This document shows, piece by piece, positions 9,033 to 19,659 of a DNA stretch of 50,614 bases (positions within the stretch are counted from its first letter, which is position 1; the number at the start of each line of letters is the position of its first letter). Both the position numbers and the translations under genes were made by a program. Below the pieces are notes generated by a model, which saw only the letters and a list, made by a program, of their open reading frames with translations, was not told the DNA's origin and ran no database searches. Source of the stretch: Acetobacterium sp. (lineage in GTDB: Bacteria; Bacillota; Clostridia; Eubacteriales; Eubacteriaceae); contig NZ_JAUSPS010000028.1 of the NCBI RefSeq assembly GCF_030652775.1, positions 1 through 50,614 on the forward strand. The letters are read 5' to 3'.

Positions 9033-10412
9033 CTACTTTCCAATGCAAAAATTCTTAAAAATCTGATCGATGATATCCATCCCCACAGCCTTGCCGGTGA
9101 TCCCCCGAAGCGCCTCCAGGGCTTCCATGACGTCAATACTGACGAGTTCCAAAGGCATCTGGCTGGTCATCGTGGCGATGGCGTTTTCCAGACTGTTCTT
9201 GGTTATTTCTAATAATTGAATGTGCCGGGTATTGGTTATCAGGTAGTCCGCATCCTGATTGACGGTTCCTTCAAAAACCATTTCCAGCATTTTTTGTCGC
9301 AGTGTTTCAATTCCCTGATCTTCCAGCAGCGACATCGGGATCCAGGGCTCGGGAATTGCGATATCACTTCCCGTGATAGCATCGGTCTTATTAGCAATAT
9401 AAATGGTCTTGCGGTTTTTCAGCAACTCGATCAGTTCCTTTTCCCCGGCTGACATCTCCTTTGAGATATCGCGCATAAAAATGACCAGATTGGTTTGCTT
9501 TAAAAGCGACCGGGATTTTTCCACGCCAATTTTTTCGACCAGGTTATCGGTTTCTCTAATCCCGGCGGTATCAATAATTTTAAAGGGAATCCCTTCGATA
9601 TTAAGATACTCTTCAATGGTATCCCGGGTTGTTCCGGGAATATCGGTGACGATCGCTTTGTTTTCCATTAATAAGGTATTTAATAACGATGATTTCCCGA
9701 CATTCGGCTCACCCAGAATCGCGGTGGTGATGCCTTCGCGGTAAATCTTGCCGGTTTCTGCCACCACCAGGATTTCTTTTATCTTAGATAACAGCCCCAA
9801 GATCTGGCTATTGACAAAATCATATGAGATTTCGTCAATATCATATTCAGGATAATCAATGTTGACTTCCATATGCGATAAAATCCCCACCAGGGTCTCA
9901 TCCAATTCTTCCAGTTTCTGCGACAGTCGGCCTTCCAGTTGAGCCACCGAATACTCCAGACTTTTTTCGGTTTTAGCATTGATGATATCAATGACGGCTT
10001 CGGCCTGGGTCAGGTCCATGCGCCCATTTAGAAAAGCCCGCTTGGTAAATTCCCCGGGTTCAGCCAAACGTGCTCCGGATTGAATCACCAGTTTTAGTAT
10101 TTTACGCATCGGAACAATCCCGCCATGGCAGTTTATTTCCACCACATCTTCGGCGGTATAGGAATGCGGTGCGATCATTTTAGAAATGAGCACCTCGTCA
10201 ATATCTTTGCTTTCAGTTGGATCGACAATGCGTCCGTAAATCAATTCGTGACTTTTAGCGGCGACCAGGGTTTTTCCCCGGGGATTGACAAACAGCTTAT
10301 TGCTAAGTGTCACGGCCTGAGCGCCGCTGATTCTGATAATGCCAATTCCGGCGCCGCCCATACCGGTGGCTACCGCAGCAATGGTATCTTCATTTTGTAA
10401 TAAGACTTCCAA
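9033..10412 (-). CDS. mnmE: tRNA modification GTPase MnmE/TrmE
   Basis: GTPase that with MnmG modifies wobble uridine 34 of tRNA. The N-terminal folate-binding domain begins [19 protein letters not shown]. The inserted G domain has G1 [16 protein letters not shown]3 [13 protein letters not shown] and G4 NKTD. The C-terminus ends CIGK, with the catalytic Cys typical of MnmE. I chose the TTG at 10412 because AGGAG lies 6 nt before it. The frame extends to another TTG at 10430. This gives 459 aa, normal for the family. Confidence 0.95.
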   Translation of the reverse strand: MEVLLQNEDTIAAVATGMGGAGIGIIRISGAQAVTLSNKLFVNPRGKTLVAAKSHELIYGRIVDPTESKDIDEVLISKMIAPHSYTAEDVVEINCHGGIVPMRKILKLVIQSGARLAEPGEFTKRAFLNGRMDLTQAEAVIDIINAKTEKSLEYSVAQLEGRLSQKLEELDETLVGILSHMEVNIDYPEYDIDEISYDFVNSQILGLLSKIKEILVVAETGKIYREGITTAILGEPNVGKSSLLNTLLMENKAIVTDIPGTTRDTIEEYLNIEGIPFKIIDTAGIRETDNLVEKIGVEKSRSLLKQTNLVIFMRDISKEMSAGEKELIELLKNRKTIYIANKTDAITGSDIAIPEPWIPMSLLEDQGIETLRQKMLEMVFEGTVNQDADYLITNTRHIQLLEITKNSLENAIATMTSQMPLELVSIDVMEALEALRGITGKAVGMDIIDQIFKNFCIGK

Positions 10413-10450
10413 TTTTTTCTCCTGTCTCAATAATCGTTTCCTAATCTCTT

Positions 10451-10479
10451 ATAATATAATAAAACCCTGGGGTTGACAA
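10451..10479 (-). promoter_or_regulatory. Sigma-A-like promoter of mnmE
   Basis: On the minus strand a -35 TTGTCA (10474-10479) and -10 TATTAT (10451-10456) are spaced 17 bp apart, about 40 bp before mnmE. It follows the terminator of the rpmH-khpB unit and would start the mnmE-mnmG-rsmG transcript. Confidence 0.65.
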
Positions 10480-10490
10480 GTATCGCTCAT

Positions 10491-10536
10491 AAAAAAAGCA
10501 CTTTACAATTAACTCTTAAGCTAACTTGCAAAGTGC
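10491..10536 (-). terminator. Intrinsic terminator of the rpmH-khpB operon
   Basis: An 11-nt inverted repeat GCACTTTGCAA/ACAATT-side arm (10498-10508 with 10526-10536, one mismatch) is followed on the minus strand by seven T residues at 10491-10497. It lies 45 bp after khpB. Confidence 0.85.
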
Positions 10537-10580
10537 CCGATTATTTTTTTAATTCTTTTCTTGATCTTTTGTTTTTTCTT

Positions 10581-11210
10581 TTAGTTTTTATCTTTTAACT
10601 GGATAACAACCCGGCGATAAGGTTCTTCCCCCTCACTAAAGGTAAAGACCTTGTCGTGATTCTGAAGTTTTGCATGGATGACCCGTCGCTCCGAAGGGTT
10701 CATCGGTTCCAGCAGCATTTTCTTCTGATAATAAACCGCTTTATTGGCCATTTTTTCGCCCAGATCTTCCAGTGTCTTTTCCCGCTTAGCACGGTAGTTT
10801 TCAGTGTCCAGAATAACCCGAACGTATTCTTCATGCTGTCGATTGATAACTAAACTGACTAAATATTGGAGAGAATCAAGGGTTTGACCGCGACGTCCAA
10901 TCAAGACGCCCATATCCTTACCTTCCAGATCAATGAATAATACTTTATCCTCGAGACGAGTATGGATTTTACAGCTGATTTTCATGGCATCGAGGACATC
11001 ATTTAAAAAATCAAACGCCCGTTGTTCAGGATTATTTATCAGTGATACCTCAACAATGGCTTCTTTTTTTCCAAAAATCTTCATTAACCCACTGTCCGGT
11101 ACTTGCAATACATTTGTTTCAACTTGTTCTTTTGTCACACCAAGCTGTTGCAAACCATGGTTAATAGCATCTTCTACGGTTTTACCAGTACCCGTTACTG
11201 TCTTATTCAT
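10581..11210 (-). CDS. khpB: RNA-binding protein KhpB (Jag/SpoIIIJ-associated)
   Basis: Cytoplasmic RNA-binding protein linked in other Firmicutes to cell-wall synthesis control and to the YidC insertase. The 209-aa protein has the Jag-N domain (about 1-50, KTVEDAINHGLQQLGV), a KH domain with the GRRGQTLDSLQYLV loop (about 105-150), and a C-terminal R3H domain containing NPSERRVIHAKLQ. The order Jag-N/KH/R3H and the place after yidC are classic. It is the last gene before the intrinsic terminator. Confidence 0.95.
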   Translation of the reverse strand: MNKTVTGTGKTVEDAINHGLQQLGVTKEQVETNVLQVPDSGLMKIFGKKEAIVEVSLINNPEQRAFDFLNDVLDAMKISCKIHTRLEDKVLFIDLEGKDMGVLIGRRGQTLDSLQYLVSLVINRQHEEYVRVILDTENYRAKREKTLEDLGEKMANKAVYYQKKMLLEPMNPSERRVIHAKLQNHDKVFTFSEGEEPYRRVVIQLKDKN

Positions 11211-11240
11211 TTTCCCTCTCCTTAGCTTTGCGTCATCATT

Positions 11241-12203
11241 TTATTTGTTATCATAACGTTCCTTGGCTTTTTGATAGGCTTCTTCCTGAGCTGCGTCGCG
11301 CTCGGGAATTTCAACTGATGGTTTTTTTCGCTGTTCCTCCGTTGGCTGATAGGATTTTGAACTCTGAATTCTTTTATTTGACGCTGGCCGTGTTAAGGGC
11401 TTTTTCGGTTCATCGCTCGGATCCTTTTTATTGCCTTTGGGGGCATTGGGATTGGCTGCCGCCCGTTTGGCCGCTAAATCAGCCTTTCGTTCTTCTTCTG
11501 CTTCACGAACCCGGCGTTCCGCTTCTTCGATGGAAATATCCGGTTCCGGAATGCGCATCATAATAAATTGTTGCACAAAGGTAAAGACATTCTGGACAAC
11601 CCAGTAAAGGGCAACCCCAGACGGCATCGAAATGGAAATATATCCAATCATCAGCGGCATCGCATAAAGCATAATTTTCTGGGTTTTAGCATTAGGATCA
11701 TCCGGATTTGTACTGGGTGAAGCTGCCATCGTAAATTTCTGAGTGATAAAGGTAAATAACGCCGCCAAAATCGGTAATACATAAATTGGATCTGGGACGC
11801 TTAAGCTTTGCAGCCATAAAAAGGACATATCAATCCCACTGATGCTTCCATTAACGAACACCCAGGTTTCTGGATGTAGCAAGGTCTGATAGAGACCAAT
11901 TAGGATTGGAAATTGTAATAATATTGGTAAACAGCCACCGGCTGGATTAACCTTAAAGGTTTTGTAGAGTTTTAAGGTCTCTTCATTTAATTTTTCTTTA
12001 TTATTCTTATACTTTTTGTTAAGCTTCTGTAATTCCGGCTGAAGGCGTTGCATATCCTTCATCGATTTGGTTTGTTTAATATTAAGCGGTAGTAATAATA
12101 CCTTCATTAATATTGTAAAAATGATGATTGATAATCCATAATTATGGACAATTCCATAAATCTGAAATAGCATCCAACCAAAGATCTGGTATAAAAACTC
12201 CAT
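11241..12203 (-). CDS. yidC: Membrane protein insertase YidC/Oxa1
   Basis: Inserts and folds inner-membrane proteins, alone or with Sec. The 320-aa protein has five predicted TM helices, a cytoplasmic loop KQTKSMKDMQRLQPELQKL between TM1 and TM2, and the conserved NPAGGCLPILLQFPILIGLY entry to TM2. The last 75 residues are a long charged tail rich in Lys, Pro and Glu, probably ribosome-facing. No lipobox is seen. It lies in the order rpmH-rnpA-yidD-yidC-khpB. Confidence 0.96.
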   Translation of the reverse strand: MEFLYQIFGWMLFQIYGIVHNYGLSIIIFTILMKVLLLPLNIKQTKSMKDMQRLQPELQKLNKKYKNNKEKLNEETLKLYKTFKVNPAGGCLPILLQFPILIGLYQTLLHPETWVFVNGSISGIDMSFLWLQSLSVPDPIYVLPILAALFTFITQKFTMAASPSTNPDDPNAKTQKIMLYAMPLMIGYISISMPSGVALYWVVQNVFTFVQQFIMMRIPEPDISIEEAERRVREAEEERKADLAAKRAAANPNAPKGNKKDPSDEPKKPLTRPASNKRIQSSKSYQPTEEQRKKPSVEIPERDAAQEEAYQKAKERYDNK

Positions 12204-12236
12204 TCATTAACTCCTTAAGTTTTTCTCCCTAACATT

Positions 12237-12449
12237 CTAAGGAAGGGGATCATATCCCCCGGGATTAAAAGGATGGCATCTAAGAATGCGTCTTCCACCC
12301 AAATAGCTTCCCTTAATGACACCGTATTTTTCAACGGCCAAAATAAAATACTCTGAACAAGTGGGACTGAAACGACAATTATTTCCTAATAGAGGCGAAA
12401 TGAATTTCTGATATCCTCTAACAATTAAAACTAAAAATTGCTTGAACAT
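12237..12449 (-). CDS. yidD: Membrane protein insertion efficiency factor YidD
   Basis: Small 70-aa membrane-associated protein that supports YidC-mediated insertion. It shows the family core [20 protein letters not shown] and the C-terminal [15 protein letters not shown], with the conserved Cys residues. The length is standard. It sits 1 bp after rnpA and before yidC. Confidence 0.96.
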   Translation of the reverse strand: MFKQFLVLIVRGYQKFISPLLGNNCRFSPTCSEYFILAVEKYGVIKGSYLGGRRILRCHPFNPGGYDPLP

Positions 12450-12450
12450 C

Positions 12451-12792
12451 CTATGGCCTCATGAGATTCTTCTTATAAAACAAATGTTTTAGTGATTTTT
12501 CCAAACTACTATACGGCACTTCTTTAATGGATTCCTTAGCAATTAGAATAATATCATAACCCTTTGAAAAAGAATCTTCATTAAGACGATATGCCTCTTT
12601 AATTCGTCTTTTAACCTTATTTCTGATCACAGCTTTTTTAGAAACTTTTTTGCTTACTATTATTCCCAAACGATTGGTATTCTCTTCGTTCTTTATATAA
12701 TAGATCACAAAGACCTTATTTCCGAATACATCCCCAACTTTAAAAACACGTTTAAATTCATTTTCCTTGCTCAGGGACTTTATTCTCACCAA
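12451..12792 (-). CDS. rnpA: Ribonuclease P protein component
   Basis: Protein subunit of RNase P, which matures the 5' ends of tRNAs. The 113-aa product carries the RNR-type motif [14 protein letters not shown] and the N-terminal sequence [15 protein letters not shown]. It follows rpmH by about 60 bp, the universal rpmH-rnpA order. Confidence 0.96.
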   Translation of the reverse strand: MVRIKSLSKENEFKRVFKVGDVFGNKVFVIYYIKNEENTNRLGIIVSKKVSKKAVIRNKVKRRIKEAYRLNEDSFSKGYDIILIAKESIKEVPYSSLEKSLKHLFYKKNLMRP

Positions 12793-12853
12793 AGGAATTC
12801 TCCTTAATTTTTATTAAACAAAAGACCGCTTTTGAAAAACGGTCTACAAAGGA

Positions 12854-12988
12854 TTATGCTGATAATTTTTCTCTGCCTTTTTGTCTTCTTTTCTTCAAAA
12901 TAAGTCGACCGCTTTTGGTAAACATTCTTTTTCTGAAACCATGTTCTTTTTTACGTTGTCTAACTTTTGGTTGATAAGTTCTTTTCAC
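12854..12988 (-). CDS. rpmH: 50S ribosomal protein L34
   Basis: Very basic 44-aa ribosomal protein starting [18 protein letters not shown], with GFRKRM and [14 protein letters not shown] as in all L34 proteins. It starts with GTG at 12988, preceded by AGGGGG at good spacing. It is the first gene of the operon and lies about 65 bp downstream of a consensus promoter. Confidence 0.97.
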   Translation of the reverse strand: MKRTYQPKVRQRKKEHGFRKRMFTKSGRLILKKRRQKGREKLSA

Positions 12989-13054
12989 TTCGACACCCCC
13001 TGACTAATACTTTATATTCATTTGTTTATAAGCTAATAAGACTTTTACCCTAGA

Positions 13055-13083
13055 ATTATATAATCTCGCTTATTTTATGTCAA
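13055..13083 (-). promoter_or_regulatory. Consensus sigma-A promoter of rpmH operon
   Basis: On the minus strand a perfect -35 TTGACA (13078-13083) and perfect -10 TATAAT (13055-13060) are spaced exactly 17 bp. Such a promoter fits the high demand for L34 and RNase P. Confidence 0.9.
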
Positions 13084-13210
13084 GTCATATTATCAAATAT
13101 GAGGCGTTTTCGCAAGCTTTATGTTTATTTTAATTATATTGAATGCCTTACCGCAATTTGTTATACTAGGTTTATCAACCGAAATGTGGATAAGTTCTAT
13201 GAAATTGTCC

Positions 13211-13247
13211 AATTAATCCACAAATTTTGGGATTCTGTGGATTAATT
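13211..13247. repeat. Inverted repeat with DnaA-box-like arms
   Basis: Two perfect 12-nt arms (AATTAATCCACA at 13211-13222 and its complement at 13236-13247) flank 13 bp. Each arm contains TAATCCACA, one base from a DnaA box, so the dyad presents two facing weak boxes inside the origin. Confidence 0.75.
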
Positions 13248-13346
13248 GGGGATAACTTGTCGATATTTTTCAACTTTCCGTTTGTTTTCATCTTTTCCTG
13301 TTGGTAAAACTTTTTTAAGTTATCAACAATTTTTCTTATAAATTGC

Positions 13347-13375
13347 TTGATTTATTTGGCTATTCACATTAAAAT
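13347..13375 (+). promoter_or_regulatory. Promoter of dnaA
   Basis: A -35 TTGATT (13347-13352) and -10 TAAAAT (13370-13375) are spaced 17 bp apart. Two perfect DnaA boxes (13384-13392 and 13402-13410) sit at and just after the expected start point, which fits DnaA autorepression. Confidence 0.65.
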
Positions 13376-13451
13376 AGATTCTCTGTGCATAAGTTAGAAT
13401 TTTATCCACAATGACACGACTTAAATTTATTAGAAATTGGAGGTTCATTTA

Positions 13452-14807
13452 ATGGACACTTCCTTTAAAAAAATATGGGATGCCGCACTTGAAATTATCA
13501 AACCGGATATTAGTCCAACCAGTTTTAACACCTGGTTCTTAAAAATAAAGCCCATAAACTACGTCAACAACACCTATTATTTTTTATCAGAAAATGAATT
13601 CGAAAAAGGAATTCTGGAAAGTCGGCATATTCCCTTAATCACGAATGCCCTGGCTGAGGTTACCGGAAAAACCGGTCAGGTGAAAATCGTATTAAAAGAA
13701 GAAGATGCGATGATCCCCCAAAATGACGCTTCGCCACAGATATCCATTACCAATGTGGAAGATAAAATATCAAACTATCAGAACAACTCGATGAACCCCA
13801 AGTATACCTTTGACAGTTTTGTTATCGGCGAAAACAACCGTTTCGCCCACGCTGCCTGTGTCGCTGTTTCCGAAGCACCTTCTGAACGTTATAATCCACT
13901 GTTTATTTATGGCGGCGTTGGTTTGGGAAAAACCCACCTTATGCAGGCCATCGGACATTACATTTTATCCTATGCACCGCATAAGAAGGTTGTTTATGTG
14001 TCCTGCGAAAAGTTTACCAATGACTTTATCGATGCGATTCAGAATAAAACAAACATTTCTTTTCGCAACAAATACCGCAGCGCCGATATCCTGTTAATTG
14101 ATGACATCCAGTTTTTAGCTAAAAAAGAAGGAACTCAGGAAGAATTTTTCCATACCTTCAATACTCTGCACCAGGAAAATAAACAGATCGTTATCAGCAG
14201 TGACCGTCCACCCAAAGAAATACCAACCCTTGAAGAGCGGCTCCGCTCCCGTTTCGAAAGCGGTCTGATCACCGATATCTATGCCCCTAATTTTGAAACC
14301 CGGATTGCCATTATTAGAAAAAAAGCTGAATCTTTCAGCGATGAGATCCCCAACGAGGTTCTGAGTTTTATCGCTGATAGCATCCATTCCAACATCCGAG
14401 AACTTGAAGGCGCTTTAACTACGGTATTTGCTTATTCAAAATTGCATAAGGTTCCGATTAATCTGGAATCGGCCAAAACTGCCCTGAAAGATATCTTTAG
14501 AAAAAAAGAAGACATTGTCATTACCGGCGAGTATATTAAAGAAGTCACGGCAAAATACTTCAATATTACGGTTGACGACATGAATTCCAAAAAACGCACC
14601 CGTTCCATTTCGTTGCCCCGTCAGGTAGCGATGTATATTACCCGGGAAATCACGGATTTGTCATTGCCCCGGATTGGCGAAGAGTTCGGCGGCCGGGATC
14701 ATTCGACCGTAATCCATGCCTGTCAGAAAATAGCTGAAGAAATGAGTACCAATACCGATTTTAAAAATCTCATTCTGCGAATTGAACGAGAAATTAACGG
14801 TAATTAA
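13452..14807 (+). CDS. dnaA: Chromosomal replication initiator DnaA
   Basis: AAA+ initiator that binds DnaA boxes and opens the origin. From ATG 13452 (MDTSFKKIWDAALEIIKP) the protein is 451 aa, normal for Firmicutes. Domain I is about 1-80, then a short linker. The AAA+ domain follows, with Walker A GGVGLGKTHLMQ, Walker B LLIDDIQFL and an arginine finger region EERLRSRFESGL. Domain IV at the C-terminus has the box-binding signature GGRDHSTVIHACQKI. GGAGG lies 8 nt before this ATG. An upstream TTG at 13437 would place that site inside the gene. Confidence 0.98.
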   Translation: MDTSFKKIWDAALEIIKPDISPTSFNTWFLKIKPINYVNNTYYFLSENEFEKGILESRHIPLITNALAEVTGKTGQVKIVLKEEDAMIPQNDASPQISITNVEDKISNYQNNSMNPKYTFDSFVIGENNRFAHAACVAVSEAPSERYNPLFIYGGVGLGKTHLMQAIGHYILSYAPHKKVVYVSCEKFTNDFIDAIQNKTNISFRNKYRSADILLIDDIQFLAKKEGTQEEFFHTFNTLHQENKQIVISSDRPPKEIPTLEERLRSRFESGLITDIYAPNFETRIAIIRKKAESFSDEIPNEVLSFIADSIHSNIRELEGALTTVFAYSKLHKVPINLESAKTALKDIFRKKEDIVITGEYIKEVTAKYFNITVDDMNSKKRTRSISLPRQVAMYITREITDLSLPRIGEEFGGRDHSTVIHACQKIAEEMSTNTDFKNLILRIEREINGN

Positions 14808-14840
14808 CAACCCACATTCTCTGTCGGATCAATGAAGAGG

Positions 14841-14960
14841 TTATCCACAATTTATCCCCCGACTTTTTCTGTTTTTTTTGTGCTATCAAATCATTCGCAG
14901 AGTTATTAACACTATCCACACCCCCTACTACTATTACTATTAATTTAATCTATATATTTA
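14841..14960. other. oriC part 2: DnaA boxes, DnaA-trios and unwinding element
   Basis: Between dnaA and dnaN (14808-15003) a perfect TTATCCACA (14841-14849) is followed by CTATCCACA (14912-14920, one mismatch) and four C residues. Six CTA/TTA triplets (14925-14942) come next. Read on the other strand these are the TAG/TAA DnaA-trios of the basal unwinding system known from Bacillus subtilis. A pure A/T stretch (about 14941-14968) then forms the likely DNA unwinding element. Order and spacing match the known box - GC spacer - trio - DUE layout. Confidence 0.88.
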
Positions 14961-15003
14961 TATATAAAAGGGGTTTTCAAATTTAAAAAAGGAGCGATTA
15001 CTT

Positions 15004-16116
15004 ATGAAATTCAATTGTTCAAAAGAAAGTCTCATGGAAGCATTGTCTGTTGCTCAAAAAGCAGTTTCATCAAAAACAACCATGAAAATATTAGAAGGTA
15101 TCCTTTTTAGCGCAGCTGATAATAAATTATTATTAAGAAGTACTGATCTGGAAATTGGTGTCGAAGTGACGATTCCGGCTGAAGTGGAAAGCGGCGGCGA
15201 GATCGTTTTAACTGCCTCCATCATCAGTGAGTTGATTCGTAAAATGTCCGGTTCTGATATTTTCTTTGAAAGTGATGAACATCATCAAATAAAAATAGAG
15301 TGTCTGTTGTCAAATTTTACCTTAAAAGGATTATCTGACGAAGAATTCCCAGACTTCCCCGAAGTCATCGACGACCATATTTTTACCATTGATGCGGCTG
15401 TTTTGAAAGAACTGATTAAAGGCACCTTATTTTCGGTGGCTACCAATGAAAATATTCCAGTTTTGACCGGCGTAAAAATAGAGCTTCATGATGACAATAT
15501 CAATTTGATTGCCCTTGACGGGTACCGGTTGGCGCTCAGAGCTGGTAAAATTAAAAGTCCAGTGGCGGAAGACCTCAGTGTGATTATTCCGTCAAAATCC
15601 TTATCTGAAATCAATAAGGTGCTAGCCAATTACAATGGCGATGTCGTAGTCAAATTTTCAAAAAATCAGATCTTTTTTGAAATGGATAATACCCAGTTCA
15701 CCTCCCGCTTACTAGAAGGTGACTTTATTAATTACAAACAGATCATCCCTGCGGAAAAAGCCACCCAGGTTAAGGTCAACCGCCGGCTGTTGCTGGAAAG
15801 CAGTGAACGGGCAGCGCTACTGGCCCGAGAAGGTAAAAATAATTTAATCAAAATGGATTTTAATCAGGATCAGCTAATTTTAACCTCTAATGCCGAAATC
15901 GGCGATGTTTTTGAAGTGATTCCGATTGAAAATCATGGCGAGTCTTTAAAAATAGCCTTTAACTCCAAATTTCTGATCGAAGCCTTGCGGGTGATCGAAG
16001 GGGAAGAGCTGATGATTGATATGACAACTTCGGTTGGACCAGGCGTTTTGCTTCCCATCGAAGGAAGTAATTTTATCTATTTAATCCTGCCGGTTCGGAT
16101 TGCTGAAGAAAATTAA
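15004..16116 (+). CDS. dnaN: DNA polymerase III beta sliding clamp
   Basis: Ring-shaped clamp that tethers DNA polymerase III to DNA. The 370-aa protein has three repeated beta-clamp domains, opening MKFNCSKESLMEALSVAQKAV and closing with PIEGSNFIYLILPVRI, the usual C-terminal MPVR-like ending. Length fits the family. A Shine-Dalgarno (GGAG) precedes the ATG by 9 nt. It follows oriC part 2. Confidence 0.97.
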   Translation: MKFNCSKESLMEALSVAQKAVSSKTTMKILEGILFSAADNKLLLRSTDLEIGVEVTIPAEVESGGEIVLTASIISELIRKMSGSDIFFESDEHHQIKIECLLSNFTLKGLSDEEFPDFPEVIDDHIFTIDAAVLKELIKGTLFSVATNENIPVLTGVKIELHDDNINLIALDGYRLALRAGKIKSPVAEDLSVIIPSKSLSEINKVLANYNGDVVVKFSKNQIFFEMDNTQFTSRLLEGDFINYKQIIPAEKATQVKVNRRLLLESSERAALLAREGKNNLIKMDFNQDQLILTSNAEIGDVFEVIPIENHGESLKIAFNSKFLIEALRVIEGEELMIDMTTSVGPGVLLPIEGSNFIYLILPVRIAEEN

Positions 16117-16212
16117 ATACGCAGTTTAAAATAGTCAATAAAATAATGATTTTAAAATAGCATTAAAAGTAGTTTAAAAGATCAGAATTATGCAAATGAT
16201 TCGTTGAAATTT

Positions 16213-16241
16213 TAGACTATTTTTTATTTTTATGTTATAAT
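16213..16241 (+). promoter_or_regulatory. Extended -10 promoter before yaaA-recF-gyrBA
   Basis: A -10 TATAAT (16236-16241) is preceded by TGT (extended -10) and, at 17 bp, by a weak -35 TAGACT (16213-16218). The rest of the 236-bp gap between dnaN and yaaA is AT-rich and has loose repeats of TTTAAAATAG at its left end. I see nothing else in it. Confidence 0.6.
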
Positions 16242-16352
16242 AGTTTGGTTAGAAGATAAACATATAAAAATTTAATCAATTTTGGCATAAATAAAGGGGA
16301 TTCGTGTAATGCTCTTTCATTTTTGTCAAAAATATAATGCGCGGGGAAAAAT

Positions 16353-16592
16353 ATGCAAATAATTGAAATTAACACAGAGTTCATAAAAATTGATCAGCTG
16401 ATAAAATATGCCGGTATTGTCGGCAACGGCAGCGATGTCAAATTTATGATTTTAGATGGTTTAATTCGGGTGAACGGGGAGTTGTGTACCCAGCGGAATA
16501 AAAAAATAAGAGATGGTGATCTGGTAGAAATAAAAGATTATGATACCCTGCAAGTAAAAGGGATCGGGAAACCATGTTTATCGAAGAATTAA
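16353..16592 (+). CDS. yaaA: S4-domain protein YaaA (RlbA-like)
   Basis: Small 79-aa RNA-binding protein made of one S4 domain, with FIKIDQLIKYAGIVGNGSD and the loop DGLIRVNGELCTQRNKKI. It is present between dnaN and recF in most Firmicutes and has been linked to ribosome assembly. Its last 19 nt overlap recF, which implies translational coupling. Confidence 0.9.
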   Translation: MQIIEINTEFIKIDQLIKYAGIVGNGSDVKFMILDGLIRVNGELCTQRNKKIRDGDLVEIKDYDTLQVKGIGKPCLSKN

Positions 16593-17689
16593 AACTCATT
16601 CATTATCGCAATTATGAAAATGAATGTTTCACACCGCAAAGAGGAATTAATATTATTCTGGGCGAAAATGCCCAGGGAAAAACAAATCTTATTGAAGCTA
16701 TGTTTTTTTTATCCCGAGGTTACAGTCATCGTGCTTCAAATGTGGCAGAACTTGCCCAATGGGATCATGATGATTTTTTTATGAGTGCCAGGGTTGTCAG
16801 CGAAGAGGTTAAACATACCCTCTCGGCCAAAAGTTATCAGGGAAAACGACAGTTTTTACTGGATGGAAAGGTAAAAAAAAGAGATAAGATCAATGGGATT
16901 TTCAATACCATCCTCTTTGAACCGGATGATTTGAAAATAGTCAAAGAAGGGCCTGATAAAAGACGGCGCTTTCTTAATCAAGAAATATCCGGGTTCCGGC
17001 CAGAGTACCACTATATTTTAAGAGATTATGAAAAAATATTGAATCAGAGAAATTCCCTATTAAAAAGTATTCATTATGAACCCAGTCTGATCACGACCCT
17101 GGATGTTTGGGATGAACAGCTTATTCAAACCGGGGTTCGGTTAATGAATCACCGAATTCGCTATCTGCATCGACTTAACCGGGAAGCAAATAATCTGCAT
17201 CAAATACTTAGTCTTGGAAAAGAAACTCTTTCATTATCCTATCTGAACAACATTATCGATTCTTTGGAAGAACTGTCAGAAATAAAACACTTATACCAAA
17301 AACGGTTAGAATCCAGCCGGGAGGAAGAAATTTCACGGGGCGCCACGATTTATGGACCCCACGTGGACGACATGATCATTCAAATTAACGGAAAAGATGC
17401 CAGGCGCTATGGATCCCAGGGTCAGCAGCGTTCGGCCGCCATTTCCCTCAAATTGTCCCAAATAGAGATATATTATGATAACACTGGAGAATACCCGGTG
17501 GTTCTTTTGGACGATATCTTTTCTGAATTGGATGAACACCGCCGCAAAAGCATTCTCTCGCTTTTAAATAAAACCCAGGCCTTTATCACCTGTACCGAAG
17601 ATATCTTAAACGATGGCGAAGTTACGCAAGAACATCGACACGTCATTGAGATCGTTCAGGGCAAGACCCAGGTAATCATTAACAAATAA
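16574..17689 (+). CDS. recF: DNA replication and repair protein RecF
   Basis: SMC-like ATPase that works with RecO/RecR to load RecA at gaps. The 371-aa protein has Walker A GENAQGKTNLIEAM near residue 30, the ABC-type signature YGSQGQQRSAAISLKL, and Walker B PVVLLDDIFSELD. Length is typical. It overlaps yaaA at the start and is followed by gyrB after 33 bp. Confidence 0.97.
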   Translation: MFIEELKLIHYRNYENECFTPQRGINIILGENAQGKTNLIEAMFFLSRGYSHRASNVAELAQWDHDDFFMSARVVSEEVKHTLSAKSYQGKRQFLLDGKVKKRDKINGIFNTILFEPDDLKIVKEGPDKRRRFLNQEISGFRPEYHYILRDYEKILNQRNSLLKSIHYEPSLITTLDVWDEQLIQTGVRLMNHRIRYLHRLNREANNLHQILSLGKETLSLSYLNNIIDSLEELSEIKHLYQKRLESSREEEISRGATIYGPHVDDMIIQINGKDARRYGSQGQQRSAAISLKLSQIEIYYDNTGEYPVVLLDDIFSELDEHRRKSILSLLNKTQAFITCTEDILNDGEVTQEHRHVIEIVQGKTQVIINK

Positions 17690-19639
<1,950 letters not shown>

Positions 19640-19659
19640 TCAAGAAGGAGTAACGTTAA

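Larger units (their letters stand above)
13172..13410. other. oriC part 1: DnaA-box cluster upstream of dnaA
   Basis: The gene-free stretch 12989-13451 holds the rpmH promoter, the dnaA promoter and this cluster. Perfect TTATNCACA boxes are at 13185-13193 (minus), 13384-13392 (minus) and 13402-13410 (plus). One-mismatch boxes are TTATCAACA at 13320-13328 and TAATCCACA at 13214-13222 and 13236-13244 (inverted). TTATCAACC at 13172-13180 is weaker. The region is AT-rich. Divergent genes on each side and the dnaA context identify it as half of a bipartite origin. Confidence 0.9.

Noticed and set aside
7121-9136. Longer MnmG starting at 9136
   Set aside because: The extra 38 residues overlap the mnmE 3' end, have no family similarity, and a good Shine-Dalgarno sits before 9022.
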